Assembly: GCA_905221605.1 (NCBI GenBank)
Contig: CAJNDS010000557.1
Span: forward strand, 39,182-103,181
Reading direction: 5' to 3'
Source of the DNA: Symbiodinium natans
Taxonomy: Eukaryota; Sar; Dinophyceae; Suessiales; Symbiodiniaceae
Length of the DNA: 64,000 bases
Each line of letters begins with the position of its first letter. Positions within the stretch are counted from its first letter, which is position 1. This document shows positions 47,901 to 55,136 of this stretch, piece after piece. The notes under the pieces were generated by a model, which worked only from the letters and a program-made list of their open reading frames with translations, ran no database searches and had not been told where the DNA came from. The translations under genes were made by a program, and so were the position numbers.

Positions 47901-50900
47901 TTTGGACTCTTCCGTTCAGATAGGTTCAGGAGTCCCATAGTCCTGCCTTCAAGCTCGGGTCGAGGTTCCCAATCATGAAGCTCCCGATGAAGATGCAGAA
48001 AAAGATGGACATGATGGTGCCGGGATTCCACAGCTCGCCTCTCCACTTCGGATGTTGCACGACCAATAAACCGCTCTGAACTGCTGAACGAGAACTCACA
48101 AGAGAGGCAATGACTTGAGGAAACAGGACCCTAAGAGAGCAAGACGTAGAGCAAGACTCTCGAGCTTCTGCTGTGTTTGAACATCTCCACATCCTGTGCA
48201 TGCCTGTGGCTGGGTTTATCTGGTCGTGGTAGCGGAGCGTCATGCCGAACCTTACCCAAAGGTCAATGGCACTGGTACTGTGAGGATTCAAAGCATGTCA
48301 ATGCCAAAGTGAATTCCTGAAGCTGCTGCATGCCGTACAAAACAAGTGTCTGGGCTAACAGTGGGGCTTGTTGATACTCCAGGGTACAGTCTTTCCTTGA
48401 CAGGCGGCCAGAAGGCCAGAGCGTAGCCCAAAAAAACGATCATCATCGTGTAGCCCATGCCCATGCCAACCTGACTGCAATGAGCTTGGTTGGAGAGCAA
48501 CCGAGAACCAAGCCGTTCTGAAAGCGCACTTGTAAGCCATCGACCTTGAAGCCGTTCCTGATGCCCCCACGCCGAGTGTGGACCAAGGCCGCCGAAAACT
48601 TCCTCATCTTTTGAGAGCAGAGCTGTGCCAACCAAGCCGCCTCCCAAGCCAGACCAATCCCTGAACAAACGCTTCGAGGTGGGTGCACCGAAAGCCTGCA
48701 AACTTTGCGGTGCGCCGCCGAGGTCAGTGGGCACATATGGTGTGGCCGTTCTGTACCCAGCCCCAAGCTTCACCTCATTTGGAACCTGTAAGCTGGGGCA
48801 CTTCAGCTCGCGGTGCTCTCCACCAAAGGCCACAACCGTGCGCATGGCGTAGAGGCACTCCTGGAGGCTGCTCTCAGTGGCAGACCATGAAAGATAGCAC
48901 ATCCCCCAGAAGTAGCAGGAGGATAACACTAGCGCCTGGGAATGCTCGTGGGCTGCCTTGCAAGGATTAAGGGGCGAAGCGTTCCACGAGTGTGAAGCAG
49001 ATGCTGTAGGCAGATGCTGTCTCCTCAACAACAGCTGACGCCTTGGCATACCTCGGCAGAGTGATTTGCCTTGCATCAAACCTCTAGATCTCCTGCACCT
49101 GTGACCATACAGGGTGCATGTCGTGACTCCCGGACTTGTTAGATGAAATGCCTCTGTCAGCCCTTAGCATGTCTGATGGCAGCAGGGTTGCCAGCTCTGC
49201 GACTCCAGCATGATTTCCTCGGCTGCGCAGATTCGATCATATGCACATTCAGCATGTTTTGGGTCTGACGCATGCTGAACAACTACAGGACAGCTGATCT
49301 ACGTCTCGACTGACTTAGTTGTCGTGCCGAGCACCAAGCTGCAAACGTACACCACAACGCCAAACTGTCTCAAACGAGCTCTGCTGAACCCCCCCAAGGC
49401 AAAAGCTCCGACCCTGAAAGAAACTCAACCTGATGGAGCCCGCAAACCACAAGAAGACCCGACACACCTGCGCGCGTGCTGACATGCTACGGCGATCCAG
49501 GGTTAAAAAATGACGACAATGACATGTTCCCGTGCAATTGTCGGCACTTTTGACTCGCGAAGCCAGGTTATCCAAGTTTAGGTCCAAAACTTGGAAACCT
49601 GGCTTCGCGCTCATTGTTGGACCCTCGGATCGCCGGTCGAGTGTCAGCACTCGCAAGGGTCTCGTGTCGTGTGCTCGGTGCGTCTTGCGTCTTCTGATTC
49701 CAAAGTCGATGACACTTACGAGGATCACGACCCCACCACGTCCGACTGCTGCAACTGTCACATGGCAATGACACCAAGACTTTGCAACTGCAGCCGCCGA
49801 TTCGCGGATACGTGCGAACACTTGCAGACGCTAGGGCAACGATTCGCCTCAACCCCAGACCCCCAACCGATTTCGGAAAATGTATCCGTCATGCGCCCCC
49901 GAAGCTTGCACTCGCCGAGGTTCCTGGATTGCCTGGCCCATAACCATGGCGCCAACTCCCATGAAGGGAAGGATGGCGCACATCCTGTGGTAGACGGGGC
50001 ATCAGAACACAGAGACACGCTGCAGATGCCTAATCATTGATGAGCACGCGCTGTACAGAACCTTTCTCCATCTTCTCCGTCCGTTTCGAGTCACTTTCTC
50101 GCATTCTGGAGCAGTCTGAAGCTTCGAAGATATGCTTCGAAGCTATCACAGGAGTCCACGAAAATTACCGGGAGTGGGGGGCTCTTTTTGCTGCACATAA
50201 GCTGTGGCGATTTTTCGAGATTTGCGCTTGACATTCAAAGCAGCATGTCAAAAAGTTGTCACATCAGGTCCAACAGAAGGTTCCTGGTGTGAAATTAAAT
50301 CTGCGTTGCGGTTAACATGCTGAGAACTGTGTCCAGCGTGCGCTCAAAGTATGGCAATAGCGCGTCAACGTGTGCTCAAGCGTGTCAAGGGTGTGGTTGA
50401 AAGTGGTTGTTGGAAGGGTGGTACAAGATGTGTTAGCGGTAACTATTCACATGTGTTCAAGCATGTCACAGTGTCAAGGGTGTCAATGTGTTAAAAGGCG
50501 TAATTGAAAAGGCTGAGGATTTGTAGCCTATATAGGGCAAGGCTGTCAAGGAAAGGTTCGGAAGGCCATGCTGTAGCTTGGAACTTTTGGTGTAGAAGGC
50601 TCGAACGAAAGCGCTATTTCGGCTATAGCGTGCAATCATCAGCATGGCCTGCAATGCAGCCCTCATGCACCCTCAGCCTGGACCCCAGGTTACCCATGGC
50701 AGCAATCGATGCCAAGACACACAAGGGCGATCAGCCAGCCCATGCCAAATGCACAGCCAAAGCCGCCAAAGAATGCTGCCAGAGACATAATCCCATTGCC
50801 AAACCTCAGCATGAAGAGACCCTTTAAAAGCAACTCGGACTGGGTGGGCGCTTGCTTCTTCTGTGGCGTTGGCGTTGGCACGCTTGAGGAATTACAGTGA

Positions 50901-53900
50901 GCAGCTGTCAAGCGTGGCAATCAAAGGAAGATCATCATCCGACGCAATCATCCGATTTGAGCGGGGCATCTTCAATCTGCATGCGGGGCGCTTGTCACCG
51001 AAAGCATCCTGAATCTTCTCAAGGTCATCATTGATCTCCGCTGGGAGCGCAGCAATCTCCTGCCACTTAAATGGAGTTAGCAGCTCTCATGAGACCAGTT
51101 GACTATTGATGGAACCAGCCCAAACACTGAAGCTTGGTCTTCTGGAGCCTGTGTCTAGACCCGAACCTGACTGATCCATCCCATCCGCTCATGCCTTCTT
51201 GTCAAACCAGCCGACGTCTTGGTGCAGTACTGCGTCGAAGTACCTGAGGGCTCGGCACAGCTTAGAGAGCGGGCTAAGGCTGGAAGATACGAGGTTCTGA
51301 CGTGACTCAGGCAGACAAAGGGTCTAAAGCCTCTTTGAGCTTGAATGCCCTCAGAATAAGCCTTAGAACATCTTAGAATTTAAAGCTTCATTGACTCAAT
51401 GACCTACACCCAACAGACGCATGACTACAGTTCTCATAATCAACTACCTCGTGCTACAACTGATGCAGCCCGAAAGGCAAAGAACGGTATTTCAGCGCCT
51501 GCCGTTCGGCGAAGATCTTGAAGCAAGACCCCTGGCTTCAAAACACGTGGGCAGAAGGCGCGAAAGAAAAGACAACGCGGCTGCTTCATGGCCGCTTCTG
51601 CCTCCAGAATCCGCAACACATCTCCGCACGATTTCTTGTGAGCCTGAAGCGAGGCTCCGACGAAGGAGCCAAGGCCCACGAGGCACATGGTGATGCTCAG
51701 TTCCTGCGGTCGCGGGAGGTCATGGTGCCGTGATGCTTCAAAGTTGATGTGGCAATGAAGAAATGATTCTCTCTCCCGATCAGCACGATCGCATTCAGCC
51801 GGTTTACAGGGCCTAGTAGTAACCAGCATGCAGATTAAGAACAACAGCAGCCCCACATATGAGAGCTGACAATAAGAGAAGAAAGAAGATAACAAAGGTG
51901 AAAGTTCGCAATAAAGATGATGCACCTCGGCGGTTGCGATGGCCGTTGGTAGCCCAGTACTGTCAAGGAGAAGTTGTTCACGTCTTTGCATTGAAAAATC
52001 GTGTATTTTGATTGCGCAGTCATGCGGGCCACAGTCCGGAAACAGCCTTAGTCGGCGGAAAGTCTTGGCACAGTTCCCTTCGTTATACCTAGAATTACCC
52101 GCTTCGTGCTCTCTTTTGGGCCATTCCTTTCGTCTTGTGTACCTCTTGTTTCTGTGGCGAGTGCGTCGGGTTGTCCTGTTGCCATGTCTTTCCCTTGGTT
52201 TGTTGGATCTCTTTGAGTGCTTTATGCCTCAACTTGCCGCTCGGTGCGCAGTCAGAGATGTTTGATGCGCTGCACTACAGTGGCTGGGGCCCCCCTCTGC
52301 TCGATCCAGAAACAGCGAAGTTGGAAGGCATAGGGCACGGGCAACGGCCCGTGCGATGGGTCTTGCCGGGGAGGCCAAGTTTCCGACTTGAGCCAAAATA
52401 AAGCCTTCTCTCTTCTGTCCCCTCATGTTATTCCTCCTCTTCTCCACTCCCCATCCCCCCCACCCCCGCCCACCCCGTCCCAGCCGCGCCCAAGCGGTAG
52501 GTCTTGTTTGTTTCTTGGGCCCCGTTTCCAGAGCATAAAAAGGGCCCGGGCAAGGACGGCAAGTTCATCCGCCCAGGATATGCCCACCGCATCCCACCGC
52601 CCTCTCAGCTGCCCACTCGCTTATAGGGGTGTCAGTGGGACTTAGGAAGTGTACTTAACCATGAACCCGTGACCCAAACCACATCCGATGTCTGGTGGGT
52701 CGCCTGCATCTTTGTCATCATAGTCTCCATGCCTTCACCATCGTGGGCAGACGTGCATGGCTTACTCTTGGAAGTGTTCGCAAGACATCCTAAATTCAAC
52801 ACGTTCAACCGTTCAAAGATCCAATCAGCTTTCCGTTCACCGCCAAACCAAGATCTACATATTTCAGCGGAACACTGGAACTTGTGGGTCGTCTGGTTTC
52901 ATCAGGAATCAAGGGCCTCAATGCTTCGGGGTAGCACGGCCTTCTCAATCCTTCTCACACATGCCATGCATGGAGCCGACGTCCCTCACCTATGTAGCGC
53001 CTATGTATAGGAAAGTCCGGTGCGCTCCGTCCGACTCTGTCCGGGAGCCTGCCGCAAGCATCTCCGGCGACCTTGGCTCGGAAGAACCGCTGCTACAACA
53101 GGATACTTGCCATCAACCCAACAAAATTCGCCCTCGTGGTTGATCAAGATTTTACATGGGCGAGCCTTGCATCACAGCTCAGATTCAAGCGGCAGCCCCA
53201 CGGCGTTGCTTCCCATGCCATCGATGAGGTCTCCGAACACGATGCACATCCTGGACCAGGCCATGCGTTCACCGGAACTCACCAAACGAGCCAAAGAGCC
53301 CAAGGATGTCAACATATTTCAACTGGAAGTTAAAGCGCTGCAGTTCCTCGACTGCTCTAGCTGTACATGAAAGATACCCCGGCCCAATTGTCAGCATCGG
53401 AAACAGCCGGGCCAGGAACAAGCAGAACCAATTCCCTCTCATCCCTATCACCCCAGCTGCTGCTTTCGGAGCCAACTGAAGCAAAGCGTCAGTGGCTGCG
53501 CCAGGCCGTTTCCGGCAGCACCTGCAAAGATGAGGCGGAAGAGGGTTTAGACGAGCGATTCGAGATTGCCTGAAACCCAGACGCATCAAGTGCTAGGATG
53601 AGAAGTCGTGTACATCTTGAAGGAGGGTATTTGCTTCGTCTCCGTATGGCTTCCGCCTATGACGCCGAAGAAGAGCACCACCGCGTCCACAGCTTCGATC
53701 ATGGAAAACAGCTTGCAGAGTGAAGCCGATGGAATCTTGTCCTACGCTCTGGGGGGGCCAGTGGGAATTGGGAAGGACGTCCCTTTTCAGTTTCATGGGC
53801 CAGAAGGTGCAGGACAATTGCAGTCATAATTTTGGCATAGCACTCACAGCAACAAGGTAACAAGGCCCTAGGATCCCTGACTCGTAGCGACCAAAGTGGT

Positions 53901-54871
53901 GACATGTTGTGAAAGTCTGCTACGTTCTGGACTTGTGCAGCCTTTGAATCTCGGGTGCATGACGAGAAACTTCCAAAGCACATAGCACAGAGCCCTCTGC
54001 CCGGCTCTGTGGCTCGGGCACTCTCGGATGGCAAGCTCACTGCATCTTACACCGCGTCGGAGGTGTGAGAACACACGTGGCGATGGACGACGGCCCCCGC
54101 AGCAGTGTCCTTGACGGCAGCCTCTTCCTTCACTGGCTCTGTGGCCGGCAACAGCTCCTGTCCAAATTGTCCAGCTGCGAGTCTAACTGCTGTCGAGCTG
54201 AAGGCTTTCCATCAAACCCGGTTCCAAATCCATTGTGTTGGGCTGGATCCGCCTTCACTCTGTGCACATGAAAGGCCTGGATACTCACTATGACGGTTTG
54301 ATATGCCCAAAGCTGACGCTATGCTTATGCTTAGGATTCGGTCAAGCGCATGTACGCACATGGGGGGGGGGGGGGGGCGTCCGATGTGTTGCACTGGTAG
54401 GTACATCACTTTCAGGGAATTCCGGCAGATCTAGAATTCAGCTCCGATTTTCGGCGTTTTGCATTTTTGGCAGTTAAGGCGACGACGCATGATGATGGCA
54501 CTGATGGCACTCAATGCTCCTCATCCCCATCGATCTCATCAGCGACCTGTCATATTGGCCGCGAACTGCTTTGTAAAGTCATGCCCGCATGGACCCATGC
54601 ACCTGGAATCCACCAGACACCTTACCTCACTCGTGCAAGGTATATGCTCCCTTCTATTACGACTTCCTTCTGTGATTTGTGTATGTGGCAACCTCCGAGC
54701 GGAGACGCCTTTCGGTACTTGTCAAGTGGACGAGCCTACACCCTAAACCCTAAATAAACCTTCAACCACAGGTTTTTGGGGGATTTAATTTGGGCCTGTG
54801 CGCTGCTGGCATGGGCTGGCCTTGGCCGGGGCCGGGGCGGCGTTGATGGCGCTGACCGCGTCTTCGTTGAC
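26936..54871 (-). CDS. full-length ABCB/MDR-type ABC transporter, about 49 exons over 28 kb
   Basis: Reading the minus strand, short blocks follow one another in the exact order of a full ABCB exporter: N-terminal tail, six-helix TMD1, NBD1, charged linker, TMD2, NBD2 and a stop at 26936. Many joins were checked for phase. For example VGQ|EPVLF joins 46339 to 46160, NIM|YGLSDD joins 34811 to 34538, VQG|CDIILV joins 29371 to 29168, and VQFG|ERKQLY joins 29079 to 27018. Known role: ATP-driven export of lipids, drugs or other amphiphiles across a membrane. The substrate and the membrane cannot be told from sequence. The N-terminal tail exons are 54871..54821 (VNEDAVSAINAAPAPAK) and 54157..54092 (ELLPATEPVKEEAAVKD), both phase 0; the start codon was not found. 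A few small exons remain unplaced: the LSG half of the NBD1 signature, both D-loops, and parts of the TMDs. Donors are mostly GC or GT with some GA, and acceptors are AG|G. Nothing shows that the gene is broken. Confidence 0.9.
29740..30040. repeat. pyrimidine-rich tract and GTCT microsatellite
   Basis: CCCCCTCTCCAT-type repeats at 29740..29850, loose CTCT/GTCT in 29840..29990, then about ten perfect GTCT units at 29996..30040. Lies in the intron between NBD2 exons 33627 and 29445. Confidence 0.9.
30250..30720. repeat. direct and inverted copies of a cccaatgcacttttca unit
   Basis: Two direct copies begin at 30366 and 30545 (about 180 bp apart) and share cccaatgcacttttcag-tgccgaaattgcattttgtctt and a following GGCTGAG region. 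A shorter inverted copy (aaaagtgcattgggct) lies near 30260. Similar ctgctgcaag / cagcagggcag modules recur up to 31.9 kb, so the whole 30.2-31.9 kb stretch is a decayed repeat complex. Confidence 0.7.
31040..31345. repeat. minisatellite, unit CCCCACGCGTTTTCGCCTG
   Basis: Six to seven diverged units of ccccacgcgttttckcctg separated by 15-45 bp spacers that often contain aaaacggcaaaatggg. On the minus strand the units spell GENAWGP-like peptides in changing frames. It lies inside an ABC transporter intron. Confidence 0.75.
32009..32616 (+). repeat. three copies of a 30-bp unit with core GCACGCTCAGCCGATCC
   Basis: Copies at 32009..32040, 32527..32558 and 32586..32616 share ggcttaacggc followed by the 17-base core, with one or two changes each. 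The last two are exactly 60 bp apart. They flank or sit inside the telomere-like array and the retrotransposon-like fragment. Confidence 0.85.
32155..32460 (+). mobile_element. probable decayed LINE-type pol fragment
   Basis: A GC-rich island whose plus strand reads RALLRSQSGPVAGMWLAAVP followed by Ala/Arg-rich sequence with frame changes. Peptides of the LLxSQxGPxAxxWLxAxP type, followed by an arginine-rich stretch, are familiar to me from the region behind the reverse transcriptase of pol-like proteins in dinoflagellate genomes. The match is short and the frame is broken, so this is a relic at best. It is antisense to the ABC transporter gene, inside its intron. Confidence 0.35.
32460..32900. 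repeat. degenerate interstitial telomeric array (TTTAGGG)
   Basis: More than twenty imperfect TTTAGGG units on the plus strand (ggtttagggtttaggg, gggtttagg, gccgagtttaggg and so on), turning into CCCTAAA-type units after about 32.83 kb. The switch from G-rich to C-rich strand marks a head-to-head junction. The core GCACGCTCAGCCGATCC unit is interspersed. Confidence 0.9.
32940..33165. repeat. CT microsatellite region
   Basis: tctctctctctctctc runs with CTAT variants, ending in a short poly-G. Part of the same transporter intron. Confidence 0.9.
33714..33935. repeat. ACGCAC / AC repeat abutting a splice acceptor
   Basis: About 40 bp of ACGC-type units, about 130 bp of cacacg repeats and about 34 bp of pure AC. 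On the transcribed (minus) strand this is a GT/GCGTGT tract ending only 17 bases before the AG of the NBD2 signature exon at 33697. All of it is alternating purine-pyrimidine. Confidence 0.95.
35511..35612. repeat. TA / CATA microsatellite
   Basis: tatatatata with acatacatatac variants, in the intron that splits Walker A of NBD2. Confidence 0.9.
36438..41859 (-). CDS. ABC transporter, TMD2 exons
   Basis: Exons: 41859..41811 (VPMMRLLSYNKPEWLLG, the usual NKPEW start), 41752..41672 (VLGALADGASMPA), 41079..40992 (AIIFVIIGVSNLVAATISHG), 40719..40669 (AMSQRLRIAILTDMFRQ), 40350..about 40300 (FHDDPTHTPGMLSKALE), 39710..39587 (VVGLVIGFVYCWQMSLVMLG), 39340..39273 (SIPIMVIANAIQMVVLMGAS), 39191..39120 (NLTNAQQIIVDSVMNARTVQ), 38455..38411 (ALGVEKSLVSLYMGW), about 38280..38228 (RNILAGLGFGVANGVLV), 37415..37369 (IMFPVMAGGFYVASW), about 37137..37075 (GTADFKGVMTAFMGCPAA), 36688..about 36598 (GAGQAAVMAGDATKAKVACH) and 36505..about 36438 (FKLMDRVSQIDGLEPSG). 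The series covers all six helices and the pre-NBD segment ending in the IDxxxxxG motif. The coupling motif reads (Q)xGFHDD instead of the common GWFDD. Confidence 0.85.
37328..37354. repeat. TA microsatellite
   Basis: About 13 TA units, 15 bp from the TMD2 exon ending at 37369. Confidence 0.95.
41994..42270 (-). CDS. ABC transporter, charged linker exons between halves
   Basis: Two highly charged blocks: about 42265..42215 (EESETARKAKEKKLGP) and 42039..41994 (QAEEEREKDIVKNYK, AG|G acceptor, GC donor). They sit where ABCB proteins carry the regulatory linker joining NBD1 to TMD2, which is usually charged and phosphorylated. Their place in the gene is inferred from position and composition. 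Confidence 0.6.
43457..43478. repeat. TG microsatellite
   Basis: About 11 TG units followed by a C run. Confidence 0.9.
43640..47125 (-). CDS. ABC transporter, NBD1 exons
   Basis: Exons: 47125..47054 (A-loop, FNDVHFTYPARPDVK), 46954..46884 (SLTIQRGQKVAFVGESGSG), 46725..about 46663 (KSTVMALLERFYDPDSGKV), 46377..46339 (VSALRRCIGYVGQ), 46160..46104 (Q-loop continuing EPVLFASSIRNNIMQG), 45681..45596 (SKEDFAKACQDAQLDYVESL), 45198..45131 (QKQRIAIARALLKK and Walker B FLFLDE), 44220..44152 (AMETQNAVQATIDNISSN), 43963..43913 (H-loop, VSIAHRLSTVRNADLIY) and 43702..about 43640 (VLSRGSLVERGDHKSLMELL). Walker A (GESGSGKST) is split by an intron between the last glycine's second and third base. The tyrosine of the A-loop, Walker B glutamate and H-loop histidine are all present, so this site should be catalytically competent. 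The exon with the start of the signature (LSG) and the D-loop exon were not located. Confidence 0.9.
45721..45815. repeat. interstitial telomere-like repeat (TTTAGGG)
   Basis: gttatagggtttagggtttaggcgggtttagggtttagggtttagg: about six units, intronic, between NBD1 exons 46104 and 45681. Confidence 0.85.
46785..46869. repeat. AT-rich block within Walker A intron
   Basis: About 85 bp of nearly pure A/T (tattattta, ttatattaaataatatta and similar) in otherwise GC-balanced DNA. It fills more than half of the 158-bp intron between 46884 and 46725. Confidence 0.85.
47615..53741 (-). CDS. ABC transporter, TMD1 exons
   Basis: Exons, high to low: 53741..53664 (CKLFSMIEAVDAVVLFFG, the usual KLFxxAxxxD start), 53250..53195 (MCIVFGDLIDGMG), 51703..51644 (ELSITMCLVGLGSFVGASLQ), 51243..51195 (YFDAVLHQDVGWFDKK), 51059..50991 (EINDDLEKIQDAFGDK), 50804..50705 (GGFGCAFGMGWLIALVCLGI), 49984..about 49940 (MCAILPFMGVGAMVM), 49051..49018 (YAKASAVVEETA), 48876..48786 (AMRTVVAFGGEHREL), 48470..48402 (GMGYTMMIVFLGYALAFWPP), 48038..47947 (IMSIFFCIFIGSFMIGNLDP) and 47666..47615 (AMKAAQAAAGRFYSVFN). 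These are the landmark segments of ABCB TMDs: the QDVxWFD coupling region, INDDxxKIxxxxGDK, the RTVxAFGGE helix and the aromatic FFxxxxGxxxxG helix. Single-residue identity is clear enough that the order cannot be chance. One small exon after VVLFFG is probably missing. Confidence 0.9.
49556..49609. repeat. near-perfect hairpin, 24/23-nt arms, 7-nt loop
   Basis: Left arm 49556..49579 and right arm 49587..49609 are complementary with a single one-base bulge; the loop is aggtcca. It sits in the transporter intron between TMD1 exons 49984 and 49051. Could be an insertion relic, a small-RNA precursor or a recombination scar; no further features are seen. Confidence 0.9.
50310..50515. repeat. tandem duplication, GTGTTCAAGCRTGTCA units
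   Basis: Two main copies of gtgtkctcaagcgtgtcaagggtgt.. followed by a gttgaaa/gttaaaa segment, plus shorter tgtca fragments. Intronic. Confidence 0.6.
52387..52399 (-). other. relic of dinoflagellate spliced leader (13 bases)
   Basis: The minus strand carries ATTTTGGCTCAAG, the 3' thirteen bases of the dinoflagellate spliced leader. A chance match of this length is expected about 0.002 times in the window counting both strands. It lies within an intron of the transporter gene (between 53195 and 51703). The sequence after it on the minus strand stays open for about 50 codons (NLASPARPIARAVARALCLP), so it may be the 5' end of a retroposed cDNA that landed in the intron. Confidence 0.6.
54741..54758. 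repeat. short telomere-like repeat (CCCTAAA)
   Basis: ccctaaaccctaaataaa: two and a half units, upstream of the transporter exon 54871..54821 in plus orientation, inside the first intron. Confidence 0.6.
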
Positions 54872-55136
54872 CTATAGCTTCAGGGCCCCTAAGACCTTAA
54901 GATTCTGCGGCATGGAATCCACCTCCCCGATCTCTTGCAGTTCTCCGACAGGGGGGGGATCCATTCTTCGAAGGCAGGTCGCGGCTCCAAAGAATTCGGA
55001 TGCCATGTAGCGGACAAGGCACCATGTGCGGAAGGTCCACCACCGGCTCTGTCCATGCTTGACCATTCCCGGCTCCTTGGATTAAGCACTTAGCCAGGTA
55101 CAGTAGCAGCCAGTAGCTTTGAAACATGGAGGCCTT

